From assembly GCA_963210315.1 (NCBI GenBank), contig OY723310.1, positions 1,364,001 through 1,428,000 on the forward strand: a stretch of 64,000 bases of DNA, read 5' to 3'. Below, piece after piece: positions 43,317 to 54,850 of this stretch (positions are counted from its first letter, which is position 1; each line of letters opens with the position of its first letter). The stretch comes from Rhynchopus euleeides (taxonomy: Eukaryota > Euglenozoa > Diplonemea > Diplonemida > Diplonemidae). Position numbers and translations under genes: made by a program. Below the pieces are notes generated by a model that saw only the letters and a program-made list of their open reading frames with translations, searched no databases and was not told the DNA's origin.

Positions 43317-44466
43317 ATTGGGGTACCTAAATTTTGTGCCACCGTTTGGTACCGTACAGTGCCACTGTGTGGGAGGTTGGAAAAGAAAATGCCCCAACAC
43401 ACCACATCTGAGGGTTGCAATGCATGTTGCTTGCCAACCACGTCATCCGGTGGGTGTCAGGCGCTATGTAGGTGGCATTAGCCAGGTCTTCGATGTGTTC
43501 TGGCTTGTATATATACCTCCCTGCCACCATGCACCGGGAGGCTGCCTGTAGGTACGGAACAGTCCAGATGGTCGTGTGATTCCTGTGCAGCAGTGCTCCA
43601 CAACCGGGATGTGTTGACAACGACTGTTGCAACACGAGCTGTACATTCCGGGAACACATGAAGTGCGCTGTCGTGGTACCCATTGTGCCAGAATTGGTAG
43701 TTGCTGCGGTCTACTTTGCCTGGCCCAAGAGCACTGGTACTGAACGGTGCAATATGCGTGGCGAGGTGAATACAACGGAAGCGCGCAAAGTCAATACAGC
43801 TCTCGGATGGCGGGTGGTGGTGCCACTAGTGTGTGACGTTCACTCGAGGATACAACGCATCACAATGAATCAGCAACCGTGGACCGAGTACAATACGCTC
43901 TCTGTGGCTGGTGTGGGGGACAAAGGCAGTGCCTGTGCCGCAGGCAGGGAGGTACATATACAAGCCAGAACACATCGAAGACCTGGCTAATGCCACCTAC
44001 ATAGCGCCTGACACCCACCGGATGACGTGGTTGGCAAGCAACATGCATTGCAACCCTCAGATGTGGTGTGTTGGGGCATTTTCTTTTCCAACCTCCCACA
44101 CAGTGGCACTGTACGGTACCAAACGGTGGCACAAAATTTAGGTACCCCAATTCGGGCACCTGAGGTGCCCGGAATGGTGGAAAAGTGGGGTTCGATGGGT
44201 TTCCGGACCGATCTGGGGGGGTTTGGAGGGTTTACGGGGGCTTTGGGGCCTCTGCGCCGGTTTTTTGAAAAATCGTGTTTGTCACCCCCATTTGACCCCC
44301 CCTACCCCCCCCCCCCCCCCCCCGACTCCAAAAGGGAACAACATACATTTGCCAAAGAGGGTTCCTGGGTGGGATTTTTTTTGTTGAGTTGCCTTGTTCA
44401 CTCTTGACAATCGCACCACTTCCCTCCACACACATCGGGCAGACGCGGGCTGGGCACAGCAGCACC

Positions 44467-46950
44467 ATGCCTATCAAGGTGCTGGGTGCTGAGGGGGAGA
44501 ATGTGGAAGTCACCCCTCTGGGCAGCGGGAAGGAGGTGGGGCGGAGCGCGGTGGTCGTGAAGTTCCGCGACAAGCAGGTGCTGTTTGACTGCGGCATCCA
44601 CCCGGCAAAGTCTGGGCTGGACAGCCTTCCCTTCTTCGATGCAATCGACACGGCGAAGATCGACCTGTGCCTCATCACGCATTTCCACCTCGACCACTGC
44701 GGGGCGGTTCCCTACTTCATCAAGGAGACGAAGTTTGACGGGAAGGTTGTGATGACCCACCCAACCCGCAAGATCTTCCGCATGGTCATGCAGGACTTCA
44801 TGCGTGTCACCTCCAGCGGAGCCCAGAAGCTCTGCACCGACCAGTGGCTCGACGAAGCGATGGACAGCATCGAGACGCTGGACTACCACCAGGAAGGGCA
44901 GCACAACGGCATCCGCTACCACTCCTACAACGCGGGGCACGTGCTGGGTGCGGGGATGTGGATGGTGGAGATCAGTGGGGTCCGCATTCTGTACACCGGA
45001 GACTTCTCCAGGGAGGCGGACAGGCACCTGTTGGGGGCGGAGACACCGCTTGTGCAGCCGGATATCCTGATCGTGGAGAGCACCTATGGCATCAACGTGC
45101 ACGACAAGAGGGAGGAGCGCGAGCAGAAGTTCTGCAAGTGGGTCTCCGACATCGTGCTGCGCGGGGGGCGCTGCCTCCTCCCCGTGTTCGCCATCGGGCG
45201 TGCCCAGGAGCTGCTCCTCATCCTCGACGAGTACTGGTCAGAGCACAAGGAGGTGCAGAACATCCCCATCTACTACGCCTCATCTCTTGCGAAGAAGTGC
45301 AACACAGTCTTCGAGTCCTACATCAACCTGATGAACGATAGGGTGCGCGAGCAGTACGACGTGCTGAAGCACAGGAAGAACCCCTTTGTCTTCCAGCACA
45401 TCACGCTGCTGAAGGACCTCCACGCCTTCGACGACAACGGCCCGTCCGTCGTGATGGCGAGCCCCGGGATGCTTCAGTCGGGGCTCTCTCTCGAGCTCTT
45501 CGAGAAGTGGTGCCCCGAGGAGCGCAACGGTGTTGTCATCTCCGGATACTGCGTGGAGGGGACCAACGCGCGGTCCATCCAGTCCAACCCGCGCGACTTC
45601 CAGAGGCAGAGCGGGAAGGTGGTGCCGCTGAGATGCTCCATCCACACTGTGTCTTTCAGCGCGCACTCCGACTATGAGCAGACGCGTGAGTTTGTCCGTG
45701 CCATCGGGACAAAGCACGCAGTGTTGGTGCACGGTGATGCGCTGCAGATGGGGCGCCTGGCGGAGCGCCTGCCCCAGGACATGCCCCACGTCTCGACCTA
45801 CACGCCTGACAACGGGCGGACCATCTCTATCCCGGTGAATCCCCAGCTGCTCTGCCGTGTGGTGGGTGGCGCTGCGGAGAATGCGCGTGCGGCGCAGGAC
45901 AACAGCACCCTCTCGGGTGTGATGGTGGTCAGCAAGGACGACACGCGCACCCTGCTGCTCCCGCAGGACATCGCCACGTTCACAGAGCTTCCGGTTGCGC
46001 GCATTTCGCAGTCAGTTTATGTGCCGCTGACGAAGTACTTCCCTGTGTCGGATGTGAAAGATCATCTCAGTGTCTACTTTGCAGGCGTGTCCATTGTGGA
46101 CCGGGTGCCCGATGTGACCCACGAGAAGACGGAGCTTGGGGGTGACAAGCTGCTGGTCGGGAGCAGCGTGACGGTGGGCATCGAGCACGCCACGAAGGAC
46201 GGGGAGGAGGTCACGCTTGCCAACATCACGTGGGAGTCCACGCGGTATAGCGATATCATTGCAGACTCGTGCTGCCTTGCGCTGGTCGCGCTGGCTCACG
46301 GTACCAAGCAGAAGCTCCCGCAGGAAGCGGCAGATGAGGCATTCCGTCTGCGGTGCCTCCACAAGATGCTGGGGCAGGTATGGCGGGTGGCAGAGGGGTG
46401 GGCTGGGGTTGGGGTTGGGGGGTTGGAGGTGATTATTTTCCGGCGCCACACCGATGTATTTGCATCTATGGCCTGGGTACACACATGAATCTTTTTATAT
46501 TAGCGGGGGGGGGGGCATTCGCTCTGTGCCACACTGTGTGTCAAAAGGCTGTGCCACTTTACAGCCAGGTGTATTGTGGCAGGGGCGGCTCGCCTTGTTC
46601 TCACTTCCCTGCACATCTGAGCGAAGGCCCCCAGTGTAGACAAACACCGAGCACTTGCTCTTGGGGTTGTCTCCACTGTCACACCACCACCACCTCTACA
46701 GCATTTCCTCGGGGTGCACCTGGACCTGAGCACGAAGCAATTCACCTTTGAGTCCAACGGGATCCCCATCAAGGTGACGGCGCCCTTTGCAGTGGAGAGC
46801 GGGTCAGAGGTGGAGCGCCGTCGTGTGGAGACGGTGCTGTACAGGTCGTTCCTGGCACTGTACCCCCTGCCGGACAACTTCGGGTGGTGTGGGTGTGGCG
46901 GACACGAGGATGCGGGGCACATCAAGAAGCGCCGTCTTGTTGCAGTATGA
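44467..46950 (+). CDS. CPSF3: CPSF73-type mRNA 3'-end endonuclease (CPSF3/Ysh1), two exons
   Basis: Exon 1 is 44467-46377 (637 codons) and exon 2 is 46702-46950; phase-0 intron. Metallo-beta-lactamase plus beta-CASP nuclease that cuts pre-mRNA before polyadenylation in the nuclear CPSF complex (family knowledge). All key motifs are visible: HFHLDHCG near residue 78, GHVLGAGMW, TGDFSREADRHLL, then beta-CASP motifs VESTYG, SFSAHSDY and VLVHGD. Two zinc sites therefore look intact. Residues from about 480 match the CPSF73 C-terminal domain, and exon 2 (HFLGVHLDLSTKQ...) supplies its last strands and helix. Total 719 residues, close to the usual length. The extreme tail (CGCGGHEDAGHIKKRRLVAV) is less certain, as a further intron with acceptor CTTGTTGCAG at 46945 is possible. 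Start ATG in CACCATGCC. A transposon end lies 160 bp upstream. Confidence 0.93.
46378..46701 (+). other. Spliceosomal intron of CPSF73 (324 bp)
   Basis: Donor CAG|GTATGG and acceptor CACCTCTACAG|C. Frame and family alignment both require its removal. It carries a small inverted-repeat element (46505-46634). Confidence 0.85.
46505..46634. mobile_element. Small inverted-repeat element inside the CPSF73 intron
   Basis: GGGGGGCATTCGCTCTGTG on the left faces CTGAGCGAAGGCCCCC on the right. A related sequence with GGGGGCTCGCTCTGTG...AGAGCGAAAGCCCCC sits at 62057-62155, and a more distant one near 9765-9830. No duplication could be defined. Confidence 0.5.
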
Positions 46951-49648
46951 CCTGGGCCCGCGGGGTGCCCTCCGGGGAATGTGATGGAGTTCGTCGAGCA
47001 ACCCTTTCATCACAGCCTTGACTGCCGTGCAACGCGCGTGAAATATTTTGCACATTGCGCTTGAGGTGATCACCTTGACCACCACTGTCTCTGCGCTATC
47101 TCGACCCTCCGATGCCACACATATTAATCTTTTGTTGTGAAGTTGACGCCGTGAGCTGTTGAGGCTTTGCTTCCACGCATCCACCACCACCACCACCACA
47201 CCCCCTGCGTTTCCCCCAACAGGGCGCTGATAGCGAGACGGACCACGTGATGCTGTAACAAGGTGGGAGTGTGGCAACTGGCAGTGGCAGCGATGGGCCT
47301 GCTCGACCTGCGACCTGTGACATCCCCCCCTCTCCCGCCCTACCGCTGCCCCAACCTCCCCCTGTGAGGTGTTGCGTTGCGTTCCTTTCTTCAGTCGTGC
47401 GATGAGCCTGTGTGTCTGCGTGTGATGATGATGGCATGCCGCGTGCATCGACCACCATACCACCATGCCGCCCACGCCCTTCGCGCCCCCCCCCCCCCCC
47501 CCAGGGTACCGAGGGTACTGAAGCCTTCAGTCGAATGAGTCCGATCTGTGAGGCAGGAGCTCCCTACCCTGTGTTGTTGTGGCTGGCCGAAAGAAGTGAT
47601 TTGTTTTGACCGTCTGGAGCCGCCAACTGAGGGGCGGGGGGTGGGGGTGGGGTGTGTGTGGAGATCTCAAGAGACGGGGAGAGGGGATGGGGGGGGGAGG
47701 GCAAGGAGGTAAGCTGAAGGGACAGGGTAAATCAACGGGTGTTGGCTTCCTTTCGAATGCAGAGCACACCACCCCCAGAAACTCGCCCACCGCACACAGC
47801 CTGCTGCGGCGTGTGATGTGTTCGTAAGGTTCCCCTTCGTTGATTAGTCAAAAAAACTCCCCGTGAGTTGTTTTTTTGACCAGGTGCCGAAACTACTCTT
47901 CTGCGTGTCGCTTCACACACCGCAAACCACGCTGGCACGGGTTGTTTTTTATTTTTTTTATGGACGGCGAGAGTGGAAAGGGCACTCAGTTCACCGTTGC
48001 CCTTCCCAGGGGTGTCCGGGAATTCCTGAAATTCCGAAAAAAAATTAGACACAGCGTCACATCCCTCCAAAGGGGGTGTGGGTGTGGGAGAGTGTGGATG
48101 GAGACGTGACGATACGCATGAGCCCCGTTGACGCGACACACACACACACACGCGTCACATCACATCACAGAGTGTGGGGATGTGGTGGGGGGTGAGGGAG
48201 GCAGAACAAGGAAGGCAACAGCGATGCAAACCAAAGCAGATAACAGAATCATGGGCGGAAAAAATAAAGCGGGGGGCGGGCGCAGCGATTTGTGTGCCGC
48301 ACACATGTCACAGAAGCAGGGGAAATGGAAAAAAAATGCATCCCTTCTCTTCCCCACCCCCCCTGGTGCGCTTTGGGGTGTGTGGCCTTTTTGTGTGAAT
48401 ATCCGTTACTTTGTTTTTTTTTCGCCTGCGATGCTCTTTGCAGGCGTATTGCACACACAACACACATCTTGATGGGGGGGGGGGGGCGGGGGCGGTTGAG
48501 ATGGTAGTTCTTTCTTTCAGGCCGTAGCAGGGTTGTAGCAGGGAGGCACGGCAGGAGTGGCCTCGGTTGCAGGGGACAGACTCCCCCTCGGTGTGGGATA
48601 AGGGGTTCAAAGCATGCATCGGCGGAAAAGGTGCGCCCCCGACAAGGCGCACCGCCCCAGCCCCTGCTGTTTTCCCTACTACCCCTGTCCAACCGTCTGG
48701 CCGCCTGCACCCACCCCACCCTCCCCCTGCCTTTTGCCGGTTCCCCCTTGCCCCTGGTATTTTCCGTCCGGTTTCAAAGCGTGATCGGGGGGGTTGCCGA
48801 TCCCCTCAACACCCCCCCACCCCCCCCACCCCCAAAGGCCTGCAGATACGGTGCGGGTTCAAAGCATATAAGAACAGAACATCGAATAGCCGCGTGTCAT
48901 CCTCCGACCTGACCCCCACCCCCACCCCCCTTCCCTTTCCTGTGGCCATCTCTCGTGGCGGGGCGTGTTATGTTTTTGTGTGATGGTTTTTTTTGTGTGT
49001 CAGACGCGCCGTGCTCACGGAAGGCGTTCAGAGCTACAAAGGTTGCAGTGGGGGGGGGAGCAAAATCAATTTGTTCGCCTACACCTCCGCGCCCGCCCCC
49101 CCCCCCCCCCCTCCCCAACGTGCAGGTGGCCAGAAGGTTGCACGAAACAAAACAAAAAAGAAACCCGGCAATCCTTTTTGTGTGATGATTTGTAGACTCG
49201 ATACGACAATGAAGAAGGGTTCCTTTGTGTTTGCTTGAGAGCCCTCGCTGCCACCGCTGCCACCACCACCACCACCACCACCACCCAACAGGCTGCGCTT
49301 CGTAGCCGGTATATACACACACACGCGCGCGGGCAATTTAACTGCTCTGCTGCTGCTGCTGCATCTCGCCTCCCCCATCCACCCACACCCTCACACCACC
49401 CTTTTTTGATCTTCTCAGTTCAGCTGACAGATCTCCAGGGAAGGGCACTCGCCCCCCCCACCCCCCACCCCCCCCCCGTACTGCTTATTCTTTCTTTTTT
49501 TGCCACCACAACAGTCGGCCCTCCAACCAACCGCAGTGCCCCCCTTTGCCCCTCCACCCCTTCCCTCGCTGGAGGCTTTCGACACCTGACGAAAAGTTCA
49601 AACCTTTGCCTGCATCAGCACTGACCGCCCCCCAACAACTTGACTGCC
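46951..49648. other. 2.7-kb spacer between two host genes
   Basis: No firm gene. Contains a poly-C run near 47489-47502, (CA)n near 48138-48154 and G-runs at 48473-48487. A 49-codon frame (47960-48109) begins MDGESGKGTQFTVALPRG, reminiscent of the last strand of a histidine-kinase ATPase domain, but nothing around it supports that. Confidence 0.45.
49250..49288. repeat. (CCA)n microsatellite
   Basis: About ten CCA/CCG triplets upstream of the 49649 gene. Confidence 0.9.
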
Positions 49649-50392
49649 ATGGCGAGCGCAAAGGGCATCGAGCTGCAGGGGAGCCTCTTCCAGCCTGACA
49701 AGTGGGCACGCGCACGGGTCGCCATGGGTGTTGACGGGCGGATCGGGAGTGTGCCGGACGGGCGGTACCTCCGCACCATCCGGGAGGCTATGGAGATGAG
49801 GGACCGCGGCCTCGACATCCGGGGCTGTGTAGCGGTCCCCCCGCTGGAGGTGATCGCCATGGCGCAGGAGGGTCTGAACGACGGGAAGTCCATCTCCGAG
49901 CTGTGCGACGCATTCCTGGACAACGAGCTTGTCACGGATTCGATGGACATCGACGTGTCGGTCACCCTCCCCTCCACGGAGCGGATGTGCCCGTCGGGGG
50001 TGGAGTTCATGACGCTCATCCCGAAGCAGCACAGCGGGCGGACACTCCACTTCTACCCGGAGGGGGATCGGAAGACGCGCCCTGTGGTGATCGATTGGGA
50101 CACCATTTTTGTGATCCCCAACTTCCGCGACTGCTGGCATGTCCCCAGCGCGACGCCGTCGTATCAAAAGTATTTCGCCGCGGTGATCGCGCCGGAGGCG
50201 CACTTCGTGGGGACAGCGGCACGGCTGTTCTCCCTGCTCGAGTCTATCGAGGCAAACCTGGTGGAGGCTGTCGCCATCCTCCCCCCCTGGCGCACCGCGG
50301 CGGAGTGGAAGAGGTTCCTCTCGGCACCCTGCACCCGCCACATGATGCAACGCTCTAAGCGGAGGGAGACTATCGTCTGGGGAGGCCACTAG
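49649..50392 (+). CDS. Unrecognised soluble protein, 247 aa
   Basis: ATG in a good context (GCCATGG), even composition and a TAG stop make this a believable host gene, apparently a single exon. No signal peptide or membrane helix. Sequence features: an N-terminal VAMGVDGRIGSVPDGRYLR segment, an Asp-rich middle (DNELVTDSMDIDVSVTLP) and a C-terminal helix with AAEWKRFLSAPCTRHMMQRS. Four cysteines and no obvious metal motif. I do not recognise the family and see no active-site pattern. It lies downstream of CPSF73 on the same strand with a 2.7-kb gap, so it is a separate gene; upstream exons cannot be excluded. Confidence 0.7.
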   Translation: MASAKGIELQGSLFQPDKWARARVAMGVDGRIGSVPDGRYLRTIREAMEMRDRGLDIRGCVAVPPLEVIAMAQEGLNDGKSISELCDAFLDNELVTDSMDIDVSVTLPSTERMCPSGVEFMTLIPKQHSGRTLHFYPEGDRKTRPVVIDWDTIFVIPNFRDCWHVPSATPSYQKYFAAVIAPEAHFVGTAARLFSLLESIEANLVEAVAILPPWRTAAEWKRFLSAPCTRHMMQRSKRRETIVWGGH

Positions 50393-50734
50393 GCAAACGG
50401 GGGAGGGGGTGGGGTGGGGTGGGGTAGTTCTTTTGGGCTGCAAAAAAAACAATTCCTTTTTTTGCCCCCTCCAACCTGCTTGCAGGGGGGGGGGGGGGTG
50501 AGGGATGGAGCTTGCTTGTGATTTGCCGACACCCAAAAAAAATCTGGCCACCCCCCCGGAGGGCAGCAAAGTCTTGCGGGGGGGGGAGAGGGGGCTGCTA
50601 TTTTCTTTGGGTGGGCAACCAAGGAGGGTGGGGGGAGGGAGAGGATGCCTCCGGTTTTGCCCAGTGTTTCAGCAGAATGCTGTGTGTGGTGATCTCGGGT
50701 TGGGTTTTTCTTGACATTCTTCCCCCCCCCCCTA
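50393..50734. other. Spacer after the 247-aa gene
   Basis: G- and C-runs, ending in 11 C and the TA that borders element B3. No gene. Confidence 0.5.
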
Positions 50735-51356
50735 CTGGGGGGGGCTAAATAGAAGACCCCCCCCCCCCTTGTAATAGGCGTATAAACGCATTTTTTGGGG
50801 GGTTTTCAAAACCCAAAATTTTGGGCAATTTTTGCAGTGGGTGGCCAAATACAAGGGGGTGGCCGAATACAAGGGGGGGGGGGTCTTGTATTCGGCGGTC
50901 CGTGATTTTTCCAAATTTTGGTGAATTTTGCTCCAGGTGACCTCGTGGAATCGCGATTTTCGCCTTCCATTGCACTATTCGGAATCCGTGCGGATCGTGG
51001 TGGGGTCATTTTGTGGGTGGAGGTGCCAAGTTTCACTCATGAAATGTGGGCCTGATTTGGCTCCTGATAATGGGAGGATATTCCCAGGAGTCAGCCTGCA
51101 GGGACCCCCACACTGGTGTCCAAAACCCTGTTCTTTTGAATGTTTGGATTCCGTGCGGACCGCAGTGGGGTCATTTTGACCATGGGGTGCCTGTTAGGAC
51201 TGAAAAAACAGGCTGAAAATTTGAAAATTGGCCAAAATTCACGGACCGCCGAATACAAGACCCCCCCCCTTGTATTCGGCCTAAAATTTTCTGGATTTCG
51301 AATTTCCAGACCCCCCCCTTCTATTCGGCCACCCCCTTCTATTTAGCCCCCCCCAG
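50735..51356. mobile_element. Element B3 (622 bp), TA duplication
   Basis: Ends TA-CTGGGGGGGG-CTAAATAGAAG and the inverse; TA at 50733-50734 and 51357-51358. Internal inverted repeats CCGAATACAAG next to G/C-runs. Two copies of the GGATTCCGTGCGGACC...GTGGGGTCATTTTG motif. Its right TA is at the same time the left TA of element N. Confidence 0.85.
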
Positions 51357-51358
51357 TA

Positions 51359-52875
51359 GGGCCCCGGATGTCCATATAAAAAACTGTAATTTTTTTGAAA
51401 TATCCAGGTCTGGAGGTCAACAGCGCAAAACCACCCCCAGACCCACCCCAGATATGAATTTCCGGAGGTTTTTACCCACTTTTGGGCCCACCAACACTCA
51501 TTTTTGGCCAGTTTTTGGCTTTTTTTGGCTTTTCTGGGGTGAGTCCTGTGCAGGGTGGTTGCAGGGTCATTTTTGGGTAAAAATGTGCATTTAACGCACC
51601 TCTGCTGGTCCTAGAGGCCCTGGATGGTATACAATGTGCCCCAGGGAGGCCTAGGGTACGTTTTTCACCCAAAACCCACCCAAAATGGGGTATAGTTGCC
51701 CAATTTTTGACATTTTTTCATGAAATTGGACCTACAACATCGTTGCAGGGTCCTTTTCCTTGGGTAAAATTACGCATTTTCACGTGCTTCTACTGGTCGT
51801 AGAGGCCCTGGATGGTATACAATGTACCCCAGGGATGCCTAGGGTACGTTTTTCACCCGAAAAACACCCGAAATGGGGTCTAGTTGCCCAATTTTTGACA
51901 TTTTTTCATGAAATTGGGACTTTTACCCCACATGGGCGAATCCCCCATTATTCACAGTTTTTTCAAAAAATTGGACGGAATTTAGGCAATTCGGTGTCGA
52001 AAACCTGTTCCAACAGGCCCGTACACCCCTTTTCGGGCATACCCAGTGGTTTCTGGGTGGTTATAGGGTTGTAGGGTGCCTACAACACGGTTGCAGGGTG
52101 TGTGCAGGGTCCTACAACATCGTTGCAGGGTCCTTTTTTTTGGGTAAAAATGTGCATTTTAACGCACATCTACTGGTCGTAGAGGCCCTGGATGGTACAC
52201 AATGTGCCCCAGGGATGCCTAGGGTACGTTTTTCACCCGAAAACCACCCAAAATGGGGTCTAGTTGCCCAATTTTTGACATTTTTTCAGAAAAATTGGGG
52301 CTGTTACCCTACACGGGGGAATACCCCATTTTTCACAGTTTTTTCAAAATATCGGACTGAATTTGGGCGATTCGGTGTAGAAAACCTGTTCTGACAGGCC
52401 CATACACCCCATTTTAGGGCATACCCAGTGGTTTCTGGGTGGTTATAGGGTTGTAGGGTGCCTACAACCTGGTTGCAGGGTGCTTGCAGGGTGGTTGCAG
52501 GGTCCTTTTTTTGGGTAAAAATCCGCATTTTAACGCACCTCTACTGGTCGTAGAGGCCCGGGATGATATACAATGTACCCCAGGGATGCCTAGGGTACGT
52601 TTTTCACCCGAAAACCACCCAAAATGGGGTCTAGTTGCCCCGATTTTGTCATTTTTTCATGAAAATCGGGATTTTGCCCAAAATGGGCAAAATCCCCTTT
52701 TTTTACCGATTTTTCGAAAATTCTGACCGAAAATGGGCAACTAAGTGTGAAAAACCGGTTTCATTGGGTCCACAGACATATTTTTGAGGTGGGTACACCC
52801 ATTTTAGGTGCCAATAACCCTTGTTTGGGGTCGGAAAAATTTTTATTACAATTTTTTCAAGTACATCCGGGCCCC
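51359..52875. mobile_element. Element N (1517 bp), built of tandem repeats
   Basis: Ends GGGCCCCGGATGT and (inverse) GGGGCCCGGATGT with TA on both sides; 22 C follow on the right and, behind B3, 11 C precede on the left. Hence it sits in a poly-C tract. The interior is a tandem array; no gene. Confidence 0.7.
51545..52760 (+). repeat. Tandem array, four units of about 185-380 bp
   Basis: Each unit has GCAGGGTCCTTTTTTTGGGT, CTACTGGTCGTAGAGGCCC, GATGGTATACAATGTACCCC and AGGGTACGTTTTTCACCC. Units start near 51558, 51747, 52124 and 52494; the first is shortened. Many units carry ACAACNNNGTTGCAGGGTG at the junction. Confidence 0.85.
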
Positions 52876-53430
52876 TACCCCCCCCCCCCCCCCCCCCCCG
52901 TGTGTGGCATGTGGTGTTCACGTGTCTTGTGGGGCAAATCCGATTCCGGGTTGTGACCCCACTCTGTGTCTCTCTCTATGCACACATGGAAGGAGGGGTT
53001 GGGGGGGGGGGGTCGAGGGGGTGGGGGTGGGGGGTGCGGGTCGCACCAGCTGCTTGGTGCGTCCGCCGTGAAACAGGATGAGATTGACATATACCGCTGA
53101 AGCCCAAGAAGGGGCCTTTTATGAGGGGGGGGGGGAAAGGATATTACACCTGCAGGCATGATGGATTTGTCATGCCCAAACGCAAAGAGAAGGGGAAAAG
53201 GAAAGGGTGGTTGAACCATAACCGAAACACACGAAGAAACCCGCTTGTCTTGTTGATATTTCTCTGAAAGAGGATCGGCGCCTGCTGCGCATGCTGCACC
53301 GCGCTTGTGATGCCCCACTCCCACCCCCCCAACCATCGAAAAGTGCCAGTTTTTTTTTGGGACAACAAAATACAGTCGTATTTACTCTGAATGTTATTTG
53401 TTAACAAATCGCCATTTTGGAAAAACAATT
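52876..53430. other. Spacer, no firm gene
   Basis: Poly-C, G-runs and a short basic frame starting MPKRKEKGKRKGW at 53178, which stops after about 31 codons. No support for expression. Confidence 0.4.
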
Positions 53431-54419
53431 TAACCCTTTTCCGACCACGGGGGGGTTAATTAATTTTCGAGATTTCGGGTTTCACACCGCGATCGTGAGT
53501 AAGTTGGACGGATTTTGGTGTTTTTCAAGATTTCTTTTGATGGTGAAATCGGTTGTCGCAATTATATTCAAGACAACCAAACAAAGTCCCCGGAAAATTA
53601 TTTTTTCCATTTTCCCGGCAGTGACAAAGTGCACACCGTGAAAACACCCTGAAATCCTGAAAAAATCGCGTGTGGCCTTGGCAACCCAAATATATTGGGT
53701 ATCTGGAACCCACTCAGGGCCTACTGTTGCTTTCTCGAGCACAGTTGTCAAAACCCTACTCTCGGTGGCCAAACAATCGCCAAATGGTGGAGTTCAAAGC
53801 ATGTTACTGCTGATCGCAAAAACCAAAGATTTTCGAGGGTTTTCCAGGGTACGTATATGCAGGCTATATAGGGGCCTATACAGGTGGGTGGTCGGTGTGG
53901 GTGGGGGGGGCCAACTTGACCTCTGCCGTCCAGTGGGACGGAACAACGTCTTTTTTCAAAAAAATTGTTGTCGTGAAATGCGCTGTTCGTGCCATGTTCG
54001 AGACTGCCAGGGTTGTTGAACAAAAATATTTCCCTCCCTTGACAAACGCGAAAGCCAAGTCCCTGGTTACAGGGGGGGGTCAAATAAACGTACTTAGTTG
54101 AACAGTAGTACTTAGCCGAATAGTAGTACTTATTTTTTTGGGGCTCTGGGGCACGTTGGGCCGTTGAATAGTAGTACTTACTTTTCACCCTTTTTTTTTT
54201 GGGGAAATTTTTCGTTTTTTTTGAGATTTTCTTTTTGGAGACACACAAATCTGCAAACTTTGGGGCAAGGAATGGGGACAACGGGGTCTATTGGTGCCAC
54301 TTAGGGGAACCAGGGTGCACGGGGTCCGTAGAGGGGGGAAGTGACCTACGCTCAAAGATATGTCGTGACGAAGGGAATCGGGGCATCCCCCCTCAGACAC
54401 ATACGGACGGGAAACCAGC

Positions 54420-54530
54420 GAACCCGCAAACTCCTGCGGTCCAGAGGCATCAGAACCACTGCTGAAGACCGCAAACCCGGAAACCCGCAAACTCCTGGGG
54501 TCCAGAGGCGTCAAAATCACTGCTGAAGAG
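54420..54530 (+). repeat. 60-bp tandem duplication in B4
   Basis: AACCCGCAAACTCCTG-GGTCCAGAGGC and ACTGCTGAAGA occur twice, at about 54420 and 54481, with four base differences. Confidence 0.8.
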
Positions 54531-54850
54531 CGGCGCGCATTAAACGACTCCTCATCTACGGCGTCCGCAGTCCCTACCACCAACGAGAAGATGTGGACGG
54601 ATGGCCCCAGACACACCTCACCATAGATGTAGCCTTCGAGGACCAGCTGAGCCCACCCCCCACCCCCCGCAGCCCCCTTCCCTGACGTTGTTTGACATTC
54701 TCTCCTGTTGTGCAGCACTGATCAACACACGCCCGCAAACCCGCAATCCAACTGCCCAGATTTCACCATCCACCAACAGAGCCAATAGCTTCGGCTGGTG
54801 TCCGACATAATGATGACGTCCGATGCTTTCATGTGCCTCCTGCTGATGGA

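Larger units (their letters stand above)
42158..44302 (-). mobile_element. Element A, copy 5, inverted and split by a nested insertion
   Basis: The two parts, 42158-42323 and 43317-44302, rejoin to exactly 1147 bp once the insert and one 5-bp ATTGG repeat are removed. TA at 42156-42157 and 44303-44304; 19-C runs on both sides. The right end lies about 160 bp upstream of the CPSF73 start codon. Confidence 0.93.

Noticed and set aside
47960..48109. Histidine-kinase ATPase end (ESGKGTQFTVALP)
   Set aside because: Only one strand of the fold is present and no N, G1 or H box lies nearby.
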